From contig JAZHRO010000022.1 in NCBI GenBank assembly GCA_037157565.1, positions 3,844,001-3,908,000 of the forward strand: a stretch of 64,000 nucleotides of DNA, in the 5' to 3' direction. The translations under genes and the position numbers were made by a program. How positions within the stretch are numbered: position 1 is the stretch's first letter; each line of letters starts with the position of its first letter. Source of the DNA: Thalassia testudinum (taxonomy: Eukaryota > Streptophyta > Magnoliopsida > Alismatales > Hydrocharitaceae). The notes under the pieces were generated by a model. It ran no database searches. It was given only the letters and a program-made list of their open reading frames with translations, and was not told where the DNA came from. Of this stretch, positions 34,310 through 45,938 are shown in pieces.

Positions 34310-35622
34310 AATTCAAGTTCTTCGTAATTTGAGTAGGTGCAACCCCCAAATCAACTTCATAGATCAATCAAATAGAGTCAAGTCAACGTTCCTCCATTCC
34401 CACTTAAGTGGTATAAGATGAATGGAGCTACTTAAGATCCTGACTAATTCTGTTTTGAAGTAGGCTGAGGTCAAGTTAGTTGATATATGTGGCCAAACAA
34501 GTTATTCAATCCAGTTACGCGACCTAAGCCAACCTTCTAGTGCCCTAAGACCTACACCTTTCTTAAATGATATTCTCAAGTGATCTAATAAGTTACTCTA
34601 AGGACAGAACCAAGGGATGCAAGTAGGGTGAACCCTTCCTTTGAGGCGATGCATATGCAGTGCCTCTTAACTACCCTTTTGTTCCTTTAAGGGGTGTCCC
34701 CCTCCTTAAAGTATCAAAACAGTTGGTCATAGGATAATACCACCACCACAAAGTGAAGTAGGATAGTCTGCACTGATAAAGAGATCGGTGCCCATAGTCT
34801 AAAGGGATTGAGACCTAGTGAGATGCCTAAAGTGCATGCTTAGTGCGAGAAGTGTGCATCACACCATGAAAATCAATTTTTCTTTGTAAAGAATCACACA
34901 CAAGTCCTTTTGTCAAATCATGTGTGAATTTGCTTTTAGGACCCAATCTGATTAGCAGTGCCAATTTGTAGAAGGTGGCCACTTAATTAGATAGATTCAA
35001 TCAAAAATCAGGTGGGTTTTGAATTTAGCCCAAAATGCAATGCCTGATCAGACACTGGATGCAAAGATAAGAGAATATACCTGACTCTAGCAATCTTTGT
35101 GCAGGTAATGTACGAAATGCAGATAAGTAGATTAACGTGCTGTGTAATCACCCCTAAAATGCACGCACCTAAGGGTATGCAACTTCTAAGCAGATAGCTC
35201 GATAATTTATTTTTATAGCAAGCAAGCAAACAACTATCCTAGATATTCCTAAGTCTACCACAAAATAATCCACACCACAGAGGAATAATCCTAATAGCTA
35301 AAGAAAGTGAGGACAGAACCCTGAAAACCAACCCTGATTCTACAAGGGTAAGAAAACTAAAACGTATAGCTAGTAAACTCAAATTTCATATCTCCTAATC
35401 TAATCAGTGTCGAAGGAGAATCGATTTTCTATGGGATCCAGGTCTCCTTCCTTCTCCTTGCGTCTTCTTGTGGGTGTGACTCAAGGTCCACGTTAGGGCT
35501 CTAATGCGCTTGTCGTCTCAACCCGTCAATTCCTCGCACAGAAAAATAGAGATGAGTCAAGACAAATTGTACCTCAGAATACATTAGAAATATAATCAAG
35601 TGAACCTATTGCACCTATTGCC
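34310..35622 (-). other. Untranslated leader of element B
   Basis: This is AT-rich sequence between PBS and gag. I see no long frame, repeat or RNA gene in it. Confidence 0.6.
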
Positions 35623-35640
35623 TTCCTGGCAATGGCTCCA
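35623..35640 (-). promoter_or_regulatory. Primer-binding site of element B
   Basis: In element sense it reads TGGAGCCATTGCCAGGAA, preceded by CCAAA and followed by GGCAAT as in C and M. It is a decayed tRNA-Asp-type PBS. It is not preceded by a recognisable LTR. Confidence 0.7.
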
Positions 35641-35642
35641 TT

Positions 35643-35944
35643 TGGTTTGTCTAAGGTGTGTGGCATATCAGAGAAGGTGTATCCCACTCCTAGGTTTTGC
35701 TCGTAATCACAAGAATGGGGATTAACCAGACCAATGCTCCTATATTAGGACTAGAAAGTATACCATTGTTCATCAGGATATCCATCAGAGGATAGATAAC
35801 TATGGGTTGTGGGACCGAAATAAGGTGTTCGGGGGTGAGGGTAAGGAGTGACGTAATTGTAATCCATTTGAATAATAAGTCTTGAAAAGCACTCACCCCA
35901 ATCAAACACAAAGTGATCGGAAGATTTTCACTTGAAAGATGGTA
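35643..35944 (-). pseudogene. Fragment of LARD acidic-ORF N-terminus next to B's PBS
   Basis: From about 35880 down, the minus strand encodes 'MDYNYVTPYPHPRTPYF', 'LSSDGYPDEQWY' and later 'NLGVGYTFSDMPHTLDKP'. These are clear counterparts of 'YPSFDGYIDNSWD' and 'SLGVGFSNPGIPTSMQTP' in element M. Two stops fall between. The reading then runs into the PBS of B with no LTR end between. The fragment lies at the insertion point of element I (TSD candidate TGGTA at 35940-35944). It may be a template-switch or deletion junction. Confidence 0.55.
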
Positions 35945-38900
35945 TGTCAAAAAAATGCACTGTCATTGTGTAAATCCTGGTGGAAAAATCCTGAACAAAA
36001 ATATTTATCAGTGAGAACTAACCATGAAGTTAGGATGTCGTATCCACGAGGAGGCACAAATGCAATAAGAGCGTAAATATGGATCAATAAATCATGCTCA
36101 CATAAAATTATGGGAAAATTATTGCAAGGATTAGTTCCTGAAATTACATTAGGCACATATGGAAAAGATCATGAAATATAAAGAGTGTAAGCGCATGAGG
36201 GAAATAGTGTGGACATGTGAGGCCATGCATGCAAAGTTAACTTGATAAAATAATAAAAATTGTAAATCCAGGAGGTGGAATTGGTATCAAATGTAATTTT
36301 TAATGGACCCAAAAATATTGGATGCGTTCCTCTTAGCCATGCGTGTGCTTGAGGCTATGTCGGTCAACGGGAAGCTCAGTGGAGGTTAGTCGAAGCGAGG
36401 GGGTTCCGATGGTGGTTGCGGTTGGACGATGGTTGTTGGTGGCAGTCGTGTGGAGGTGACCAACTGGTTGATGGGTTCTTCTTCGGCCTTGATAGAGGTT
36501 GAAGATGATGGAGAAGAAAACCAAGACGGTCACAGGAAGGAGGCATGGTCGTCAGCCCTTTTGGAGTTGTAGCTATGGCCTAAGGGTCGAGGTGTCGAGG
36601 AGATATGGTACTACTGGCAGTGAGGGAGAGAGATGAACACAAGGAGGAGGCTCTTCAACTCTATTGGGTAGTGTGTGCAGGGGAGGGAGAGGGTGAGTGG
36701 TTGCTCCTGTTGGTGGAAATCGACAGGAAGATGATGAAGATGAAGGAAGGGGGTGTGCTCTATTAGGCCGTTGTTGAGGAAGAAGAAGCTGTGCGTGGGG
36801 GTTGCTGCTCGATGTCAGTGGTTGATTCATGGTGATTACAGTTGCGATGAGGAGAGCGAGGTCGCGGTAAGGAGAGTGCAGTCTGACAGAGGCTCACGGT
36901 GGCAGGAACATCTTGGAGAGGTCGAGGAAGCTTCACATGAAGGGCGAGATGTGGCGGTAAGATGGTCACAGTCGATGACGAATCGTCATGGTTGCGGTTG
37001 TTGGTGTTGTCACCACCAACCACGGTGATGGAAATGTCGAGGACGTGGGTGAGATGCGCTGGTGGTTGTGGGCACATGACGTTGAAAAATGCATAAGGAT
37101 AATACATGCATTGTAGCATGCGTTTGTGACATTAATTTTAATAAGAAAATTAGTACGAGTGTTGAACACAAGGAGGTATGAAATCGAATCAATCAATCAC
37201 TTAGTTGGCACATGATATTTATTTACTTTGCATGTGTAAAGGAATAGAGAGAGAGATTAGGGTTATAGATTTGATGTAGAACAAAGATCATTAACTATGC
37301 ATGAGAAGTAAACATGATGAAGCATAATAGAGTCTAGCTAAGAATGAGCACAAGACAATAATGATAATAAAAACTAATATATTAAATGGGTGGAAATGTT
37401 TCACAAAGTTTAAAGAGACATAAACATTAAACTAAAGAATCTAGCAACTAAAGGCAACAAATGGAATGTCAAGGCAACCACGATGGTGGATGGGCTTCCG
37501 TCAGCAACTCAGCAACTCCAAGAACTCTCTAAGCTCTAGAAGTTGATAGGAACATGCTTGCTAGCTGATGTTGAGAGATGGGATCAAATGGAGGTCCATA
37601 GGGCTATTTATAGGGCCCATGCCAAATCATTTGGCCCAAGAATCACGCTCCCGCACACTTGTCCCAGCCAATCCGCGCACAGTTGCGAGCCCGCTCATGT
37701 ACAATCACGTGCATTGCATGCAACCATCTGATGGGCGATCAAGGGTTGAGATCGCACCTCACCACGTGCTTAGGATCGTGTCCCCCCACCAGCACATACA
37801 ATTGCATGTCCGATAGTGCATCAGATCACGTGTGCGTAAATCGTGCTCATCCAAGTGCGCTACGTCGCCTTAATCGCCACCGTTCGCTCACGATCCAATT
37901 TCACCACTCGCTCTCGTGTCACGGATTTAAGCCTTGAGAGGGCTCAAACTCAAGCCCGCCAGTTGTGATTTGAGGCACGGACCAACGCGCTACAAGCGTG
38001 AATTTGTTTCATTTTTACATTTCTACTCCTACGCTCACCACCATCTGATGGCGATCGTACGGTTAATGATGAAGAGCGACGTGGTGCTACAAGGGCCCTC
38101 TGATGGTGATTCGATAGTGGCTATCGCGCATGCATGTGGTGAGGAGGAGAGACAGGCATGTGACGGAGGTTGAAGCGAATGCCATGTGGCACAAAAAGGG
38201 TTGTTGATCATCAGATTAATGATCATAACTTCTCGGGCATGATGTGGGAGCTACGAAGGTCATATTGAGGTGATTTGAGTTTGTTGGACTCCGTTCGTCG
38301 ATCTGGATCCATCGGTATAGTCTGATTGCTCATCTAAGACCTTTTTCAATATGCACTTGTACACAAGGTCATTAAACATTAATTCTAAGCAATCTTAATG
38401 CAGAAATAACAAACTATGCATGTATTGCTCCTAGACCTACTATAATATGATATTAATGCACATACAACCTCAAAATTGACTCTAATTGATGTAATTGTCA
38501 CTCTCATTTGTAAAGTCATCAGCACACAGTTGTGAAAGTTGACGAGGGTTGAGGATGGAGGCTCGCAATGGTGGAGAGAGATAGAAATGAAGGTGGAGGG
38601 TCAATCCTCCCTCTGTGTGAGGAAGATGACGATGCGAGTTCCTTCATGTGCCTATTATAAAAAGAAAGAGAAGAGACAATAAGAGAGAAAGATTAACGGG
38701 GAGAGAGGGAGCGATGACTGAGGGTTTTTTTTTTTTGGTTAGAGAGAGATTGACAGATGAAATCAGGAAAGAGAGACAGATTCAACGAGATTTTTATTTT
38801 TAGAAATCAGTGGAGTTGATGGAAACAAATATGAATTCTCTCTTGTGTTTATTATTTTGGCAAGATCCCTCATTGATTTCTTTCTCAACAAAACTTCTCA

Positions 38901-39117
38901 TAATTTATATGTAAGATGTTATTTCGAATAATCCCCTACAATAAGTACACACATGAATGATTAATTATATGCAACATGCACTGCATCGAAGAATTACGCA
39001 GGTATACTAAATCATGACTCCACTAACTTTCCAATGTGATATATACTTAATGTCCTATTTAATGTTAGAATTAATTGTTCTTAGGCACAATTAATGTCTA
39101 CCAAAGTAGACCTATCA
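35945..39117 (-). repeat. 3' LTR of element I, split by solo LTR J
   Basis: The element-sense start is TGATAG, then GTCTAC-TTTG-GTAGAC (6-bp hairpin). U5 carries CCTCGTGGATACGACATCC (near 36035-36053), matching CCTCCCTGTGGATACAACATCC in M. The U5 end is at TGACA, 35945. Its own length is about 1723 bp. The Arg- or Pro-rich ORFs at 36300-37190 are shadows. Confidence 0.75.
37077..38521 (-). mobile_element. Solo LTR J (H family)
   Basis: 1445 bp, exact TSD GCACA (37072-37076, 38522-38526). In element sense it starts TGATGACTTTACAAATG and ends CAACGTCA. It is homologous to the LTRs of H throughout, including the GTTGAACACAAGGAGG motif at 37160. Minus-sense TATA: CCTATAAATAG near 37605. Confidence 0.9.
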
Positions 39118-40153
39118 AATACCCCATGCTTAAGTTGTGCTAGTCCCGAGCAAAATTATATGGATAAGACCAAGTTCTAAGCCGTATTTTATCGTCAGGA
39201 TGCCTTATCGTGCCACACCTCTAGAGACTAGATCGAAATACCAACTATAGGGGTACTCAACTACTAGCCAAGATATGGACCTGACCAGCCTCAACCTTGG
39301 GTCTGCTGAGAAGGTTTTTAAGGCCTGCAAAAATTGCCCAAAGGTTCGTTAACCCCAGTGGTTAAAGCACCCACGCATATGTGCAATAAGTCTAAGTTCA
39401 GTTTGCTAGTGCATTTTTTATAAGAGAGAGATATATATATTTATTTTTAGAGTTTTCTATGTTTTCTTTTTAAATTACCCTAAATCCAACATCAAATTGT
39501 CCCTAAACACGATCTATATCAGATTCCTTGTTCCCACCATCAATCCTCGTAGGGTCCCTGGCAATCGATGCTTCAAGATAGCACCGCCCATGGCAACCCC
39601 CAGAACCCTGCCTTTCGACACTTTAGGATAGTGCCACCCATGGTGTTCTGTAGCTAAATTTGACCCTGACAATCGACATTTCAGGATAATGCCACCCATA
39701 GCACCTAAACCAGCACAAGATGCTTCTATGCCCCCAGTACGTAGGATATTTGGATATCCTACGAGACAAGCACCGAGGAGACGGTTTGTTATAACGTATC
39801 TTCGAGGGGAGTGTTTTTCATTCCTCCTCTCCACATCAGGAACTCATCCAATTACTTGTGTCTTCGAGCTGCTCCTATGTCAAATCTTCATGGAAACATT
39901 TTTAGAATAGAACACTTTTTGGCGTTATTCTTAATTACACACACTGAACCAGATCAGTGTGTGATTTTTGGGTACCAAGGTTACTAAGTCCCACAAACCA
40001 ATGGGTAGGCAACAGGGTCGAATAATCCCTAAGCCTTAGACTTAATACATCAGCCTCACAACCTCCTCAACCTCTTGAGGAATAGTCCAGATCTTAACAA
40101 ATACGTGAGTGTTTAAGCCCTAGAACAAACCCAGGAGGCCTCAAGTCGGTATC
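39118..40153 (-). other. PPT and inter-PPT module of element I
   Basis: The PPT is at 39118-39131. Three units lie at about 39556-39590, 39608-39643 and 39662-39702 with the cores GATAGCACCGCCCATGG and GATAATGCCACCCATAG. The hairpin GTAGGATAT-TTGG-ATATCCTAC (39741-39762) is a perfect 9-bp stem followed by GAGACAAGCACCGAGGAG. No gene is seen. Confidence 0.7.
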
Positions 40154-40804
40154 TGTTTAACGGCTAAAATGGGGTTTTAAAATCATTTCATTGCAATATA
40201 GCCGAAATAGCTCAAAAACAAATAGAATTTATAACTCGAAGAATCATCAGAAAATCCGAGGTCAAACATAGGGAGCAAGTATTGCAATTCAATCTCAAAG
40301 ATCACAATATAAGCACAAATATGAGCAATTTATAATGAAATTCGACGTAAGAATGATGTTCATATAAGAATTAGTACCAAAGTGCAAAAAGAATGGGGTA
40401 AAATAATGATTTAAATCACCAATTACCCCTAACAATTATCTCAAATAAAGGCACGGTACTATCAATCAACTAATCCACGTAATGTAAGTAAGCACAGGGC
40501 CACAGTAGCACAATGTCAGAAGGATTAGACATCGGTTTCTCAAGGCAGACGACTTAAATGTCACCCTGCTACAATGTTTTCTCTTTTGTTCTTCCTTTCT
40601 TCTTTCTCTCTTTTGCGCTTCTTCTTTTTCCTTCTCACACACAAGGGTCTTCTCAAGTTTCTCAGTAGCTAAGTGTTTGGAGTTTGCCTTGAAGAGCAAA
40701 CCCCCTCACCTCCTCTCTTTCTCCTTTTTCTCCTTTCTTTTCAGGTAACCGGGTATGTAATTGGCTACTTGGGGATCCAGTTGACTAGTCTTGCAGGTGT
40801 GGGG
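40154..40804 (-). repeat. LTR N, U5 part, cut by element H
   Basis: It starts on the plus strand TGTTTAACGGC like LTR A (TGTTTACAGC). TTGCAATATAG lies 37-47 bp in, then GGTCAAACATAGGGAGC. A CT-rich stretch at 40575-40745 resembles the A tract. The rest is presumably beyond H, outside the window. Confidence 0.55.
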
Positions 40805-40895
40805 TGACATTCGTTGGACGCATTTGTGTAAAACCATCGTTGTAGCACATTTTATGACATCAATTTTACTTAGAAAAATAATTGGATGTGAGTCC

Positions 40896-43800
40896 TGATT
40901 ACGCAGCAATCATAGGTCTTAATTGTTTAGAATTAGGCTAGGACTTAGCATAAGTTAGGGTAGTTCATGCATGCATAAGCATTATTTGCATCTTTACCAT
41001 TCCTCCTATAGCTATACATAGAATAATGCTACAATATACTAATTAGGTGCATTATATAAATTGTAGGAAATAAGAAGCTCAGAAGCTAGATCTGAGACTT
41101 GATCTAAATCTGGACCTAAAGCCAGAGTTGCAGCAGAGCTGGAGTAGAAGACCAAGAATAAGATGTAGTAGACAATAATGTAAGGGGTTGAGGTATGCTA
41201 TTCTGTTAAGTAGGAATAAGGCAATAAACTACGAAGAACTTAGGTCCATCCCAGCCCTAGGACAGCCTAGAAGCTTCCCTAAGCCTTAGCCACCCTTAGA
41301 TTAGGTCATTGTACCCTAGGAAGCCCTAAAACCCTATTTCTAGCCTCTATTTGGATGTCCAGATGAGTTACAGGACATCCAGAACCCTTAACCACAACCC
41401 ACGCACCTCAAACCCACTTCTGCAGCATTTTAAGATTTCCAGACACTTGGTTTGGACGTCCAATTTCTGCAGACAGAACCTTAATTCTTCCCTGACTCTG
41501 TTTGGACGTCCAGACAACAAGTCTGGACATCGAACTTTTCATTTTAAGACATTTGACACTATTGTCAGACATCTGGAACTGCTCTCTAGTTCCTGTTTTT
41601 GAATTCAAGCTTGGATCTTGAATTCCTAGGTCCCTAAACACAATTCCAACCCCATAGGAACATAAATTAAGGTACCCTAACCATAGTACATCACCTCTAG
41701 ACCTCTCTAAGGACGTAATTAAGTCCTCACTAAACCTAATTAACTTGGATCTTAGTCAATTCCATCAACCTATTCAATTGGACTCATTGAGTCCAATTGA
41801 GCCCTGATCTCAGCACACACTATCCAATTGGACTTAGTGATAGTCCAATTGACCTAGACCTAGCTTAATTGAGTTGTTTTACTCTCAATTAGGGTTTCAC
41901 ACATCCAATTAAACTTGTATCAAGTTTAATTGCATTTTACCTTAATGAATTATGATTTACAACCCTAATTTAAGACCTACCTTGACCTAAACCCACTAGA
42001 ACCTAACCTGATCAACCTAGCCACCTAGGTTTCGACCCACACACACCCACACACAACATCTACATGAAAATACCTAGCCTAGAGTTCTCTAGAACTCTCT
42101 ACCATGTGTTGTTGCCTTGGTTGCAATAGCAACCAAGATGCATTCAATTTTAGATCCACCAAATGTGGATCTAAAAACCACCCATCCATCCTCTTTCTCA
42201 CTCTCCCATGAGCTCCCACCATAGGCCTCTCTAAAGAGTTCCACACTTCTCTAGAGAGGCTCCCTTGGGTCTACTTAAAGGATCTTTGGGTGGCCATTTG
42301 CACCAATCTAGCCTTCCATCTAGTTTTAGCTTCATTCCACCTCCATTACTCCACCTCCATCTCCATGAGAACACCATGGAATCTCCATCACCTCCATGCC
42401 AGGCCTAGATCATCTCGAACCTCTCTCAACCAAGTCAAAGGCCATCGAAGCCACTTCCGAATGCCCTTATTTTTGTTAGCTAAGTAGAATAGTTCTTCGT
42501 AGATTTACCACTTTACTATTTCTTAGTAGTGTAGTACCATATTCTCCCCCAATGATGCATGCATAATCCCTCCCATAGATTCATGTATGCAGTCATTTTA
42601 TATTAGCTAAGTTATTGCTTTCAAGCTTTCCTGTACAAGCTTTCCGCGAGCTTCACTCTGTTGCCACCATGATGCAATCAATCAAATCATCTTTTATATA
42701 TCTCTATGTCTATGTGTGAAAATCACCATGAGCTGATTGTCATATTTCCTTGTGATTAAAGTTGCATGTGCGAAATTTGTATTGTTTTGCAACTAAGCAT
42801 GTCATGCATCAATACGAATTATTGTAAACTAGCATGCATTTCTGAATAAGTAGAGCGAGCTAGATCGAATTCAAATCTGCATTTTCTAAATGCCTTCCTG
42901 ATGTAGACACAATTATTGAGGGTAAAATGTCTATTCGTGCATATTCCTAGGCTTAGATTTGCATTTCATGTTATAAATATTTCATAGCATGCATCATTCT
43001 ACATTTAAAGTAGTTGTATATAATGTAGGTTAATTGCGTCCTTTTTATGGTCAGGAGAGAAGGATATTTATTTCGAAGCCTCGAATTGATGATTCGACCA
43101 TATGGATCTGATCAAGACTACGATCGGAGTCTAACACCTCCGAAATCACCTCGATCGGAGTTCTGTAGCACCACATGCGGTCTGAGAAAGATCAACGGCC
43201 AAGGGACTAGGTGAAATAATTTGGAGCTTCAAATGACAAATCCGATCATTAAGGGACAAGGTGGATTTGAGTCGACGATCGCAACCTAATGGCGTGAAAA
43301 TCGACTCAAACAACCTTTGTAGCAGCCCCTACAACGAAAAGAAGATGGACGACCCAGATTGCACCACATGGTGCATCCCAGGTTGCCCATGCGCATGCAT
43401 GTGCCACCTCATGCACACAGCGGCGCGGGTGCGTGCCCGTGCGTAGAGGCACACATGTGAATAGTGCAGTGCCAGTGCGTGAGCGTACGCGCGCGCGGCA
43501 AGGAAAGCGCACAGCGTAGCGCCAGTGGAGCAAGGGGCGAGGGCGTGCTCGGTTGGCGCCAGCCTACAGCAATGCATGAGCTGGACCTACAGCGACGCTT
43601 GCAGCTGTCGCTAATTCTTCGCACTTTAACAAAGCCAGCTATGGGCATGAGCGGGCATAAGCCGCCTACAGTGACACTTCCAACAATGGCCTGGAGGTCA
43701 CTAATGATCCCATACCTATTTTTGCCTCTTCTCCTCCACTATAAAAGGACCTACACCCCCTCCCTTCCAATCCATCTCTACCTGCTCTACTTGCACCTAC

Positions 43801-44576
43801 TCCTAAGCACTAGCAAGCCTACCAACGCTCCAATAGAGCTTACTCTCAAGCTCCCAAGGCTCCTATTAGTGTAGCGAACCTCTACCTCACCAAATATTCA
43901 TCCCTTTTCCCATCCCCATACATAGGTCGCCTTGGAGCTGTCCTCCCACCTCCATTCTGATAGCAGATCATCTTTGCCTTCTCACCTCCATTCCGGAGCC
44001 ATGCTGAAGCTTTCCTCTACCCGACGTCCTCCTGCATCTCACCTCCGTCATCCCGCTCCTCACCTCCTTCATCCGAGCTTCCACCGGGCACCCTCGTTTC
44101 GTCGAACAGCTGATTCGGGAGATTTCTTCTCACCCCCTCTCTTTTTATGCTTTCATAGTTTATTATAATTGACATTGGAGTGATATATATCATATTTGTT
44201 CCATATCTCTTGTGATTCGTTCTGTTTGTCTTCCTCTTTCAAAAATACAAAAAAATAACAAAACCCTAAAATACCAAAAATAAACAAAATGAAGTGCGAT
44301 TTTCAATTAAATTAAACGTCGCCTCCCTATGTTCGACTCGGGACTCCTTTGGAGTTTCGATATAAATTTTATTTGATCATGAGTTTTACAACTACGACAA
44401 TGGGTTACTTGTAACCCTAATTTCAAACTCACGAAACACGTGCGATCACTCCCAGAGATGAACGATCGGGACTAAAGCCTCGTTATTTTATAAATTATTT
44501 TTGACGAGCATTTTTGCTCACTATACTACGATGGGATCTCTTTTTTCAAAACACGCACAAGAACCACCTCCTGTCA
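40896..44576 (+). mobile_element. Solo LTR G (F family), split by solo LTR E
   Basis: It starts TGATTACGCAGCAATCATAGG and ends CCTCCTGTCA. The TSD is AGTCC against AGCCT (two transitions). Without E it is 2126 bp and colinear with the reverse complement of F, including both palindrome clusters. ORFs inside are shadows. Confidence 0.8.
42899..44448 (+). mobile_element. Solo LTR E
   Basis: 1550 bp, TGATGTAGACACAATTATTG...CACGTGCGATCA, TSD CTTCC (42894-42898) against CTCCC (44449-44453). It is related to 632-1170 (same strand) and 11386-12242 (opposite strand). TATA box CTATAAAAGG at 43739-43748, then a CT-rich leader. The Arg/Ala-rich ORFs near 43300-43650 are GC-rich U3 shadows. Confidence 0.8.
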
Positions 44577-45257
44577 AGCCTAAGTGTCGAACACAGGGAG
44601 GCAAAGTATTGATCCGCTAATCGCTTTCGTGTCACAAAAATATTGCTTTTGATTCGCCTGTAAAAAGGAGAGAACGAGAAAGAGAGGGATAGGGAGAGAG
44701 AGAAAAGGGGGAATAGGGTTAGAGAATCTTGATGCGAGTAATATATCAATGATGTATTCTATTAACTATCAAATGTTATGATGAACAAAATATAGATGAA
44801 TGCTTCAAATGAAAAAATATGTACTACACTATCACATAAAAGGAAACTAAGACAAGGAAGAAAATGGTGTCGAGGTAGCCACTGCGGTAGAGGAGCTTCC
44901 GTCGGTGGCTCAACGGCTTCAAGACCTTGCTCAGATCTCTAGAAGGTGGTGGTAGCTCTTGGGAGGAAGCTTTGCAAAATGGGGTAGGCCCTTTTATAAT
45001 GGAGGGACAAGGCCAAAAATCATCCTCGGGTTAACAACAACATTCAAAGTGTCGCTGAAGACCCGCTGCATGCATTGCCATAGCCCCCGCCCTCGCACCT
45101 TCAGCACATGGTGGCCCACGCACCCCGCACCGCACCGTGCGAGCCGTGCAACGTGCACATGCTGGCACTGCGCTGTGCATCGCTGTTCTCCATGCACGTG
45201 TGCTCGCGTGCACGTATGTTGATTCTATGCTGCCGCTGCCTTAATTAAGCTTGGGGG

Positions 45258-45327
45258 GGCAGGTCACGGGGATTTGAACCCGTGCCCTCTCCTTGAGATC
45301 TTCTCTCAGGACCACCATGCCATGCCC
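45258..45327 (-). ncRNA. tRNA-like / SINE-head-like sequence in LTR H
   Basis: On the minus strand there is a pol III A-box-like TGGCATGGTGG (45322-45312), then a GAGA/TCTC hairpin and an exact B box GGTTCAAATCC (45280-45270) inside a CACGG...CCGTG arm. The 5' GGGCATG can pair with the 3' CCTGCCC except at one position. The middle arm does not form a proper 7-nt anticodon loop, so it is at best a pseudo-tRNA or SINE head. I did not find it in solo LTR J, so it may be an insertion. Confidence 0.4.
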
Positions 45328-45938
45328 TTGACATGGTTGCGAGGAGGATCCAAAGGCATGCGGTGGAGGTGGCTTCTCCGCCATTGGACCTTGATCCAAT
45401 GATCAAGATTTGATGATGAGGATGAAGAGGAGCCGGTGCTGGGCGTCATGGCCAGCATTGGGTGGCTTAGTTGGCTCCACGTGGTGTCATCTGGGCCATC
45501 CATCCTCTTTTTGTTGTAGGAGATGCCACGATGCTCGGATCGCGATGATTCCTACATTGCAGGACTGTGATCGTCACTCCAAATCGATCCATACGGTCAG
45601 ATTTTTCATCCGAAGCCTATAAGGATGTCGCATTGCCCCCTGGCCATTGATCTTTATCGTGCTTGTTGTGAGAGCTGCGAGGGTCAATTCATCGAGTTCG
45701 TTGGACTCAATTCATCGATCCAGATCCAACCGTACTGTCCGATTGCTCATATGAGACCTGTTTCAAAATGGACTTGTGCACATGGTCATTAAACATTGAT
45801 TCTAAGTGAGTAAAATGTAATGATCACACAATATGCATGCAATGCTCCCAATCCCATTATAATATGTCATTATCGCACAAGTACCCTCGAAATTGACTCT
45901 AATTGATGTTATTAACACTAACAATTGTATAGTCATCA

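Larger units (their letters stand above)
12870..35640 (-). mobile_element. Element B, decayed Athila-type Ty3/gypsy retrotransposon
   Basis: Read on the minus strand, it has a PBS (35640-35623), leader, gag with CCHC knuckle, aspartic protease, RT, RNase H and integrase, then an LTR tail (12869-12243). Its own internal sequence is about 6.7 kb, split by L1 (30198-32469), C (16105-28907) and K (14387-15377). Reading resumes exactly across each insertion, with TSDs ATATA, TCTGG and CAAATCTTAG. Stops and frameshifts run throughout, so it is inactive. There is no room for an env-like ORF between integrase and LTR, unlike many Athila elements. The 5' LTR is not recognisable (see 35643-35944). Confidence 0.85.
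35945..40804 (-). mobile_element. Element I, LARD-like retrotransposon, 3' part
   Basis: A complete 3' LTR (35945-39117, holding solo LTR J) is followed by a PPT (39118-39131, element sense AAGCATGGGGTATT) and 1.0 kb of internal module. The module is interrupted by LTR N at 40154, which is cut by H at 40805. PBS and 5' LTR must lie beyond the window. It is close in organisation to A and C. Confidence 0.75.
40805..45938 (-). repeat. 3' LTR of element H, split by solo LTR G
   Basis: 40805-40895 plus 44582-45938 gives 1448 bp, against 1445 for J. It starts on the plus strand TGACATTCG (TGATGTTCG in the 5' copy) and ends ATAGTCATCA. The element-sense start is TGATGACTATACAATTG. TCGTTGTAG at 40837-40845 matches tRNA-Asp nt 2-10. 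Minus-sense TATA: ATTATAAAAGG near 44992. Confidence 0.87.
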
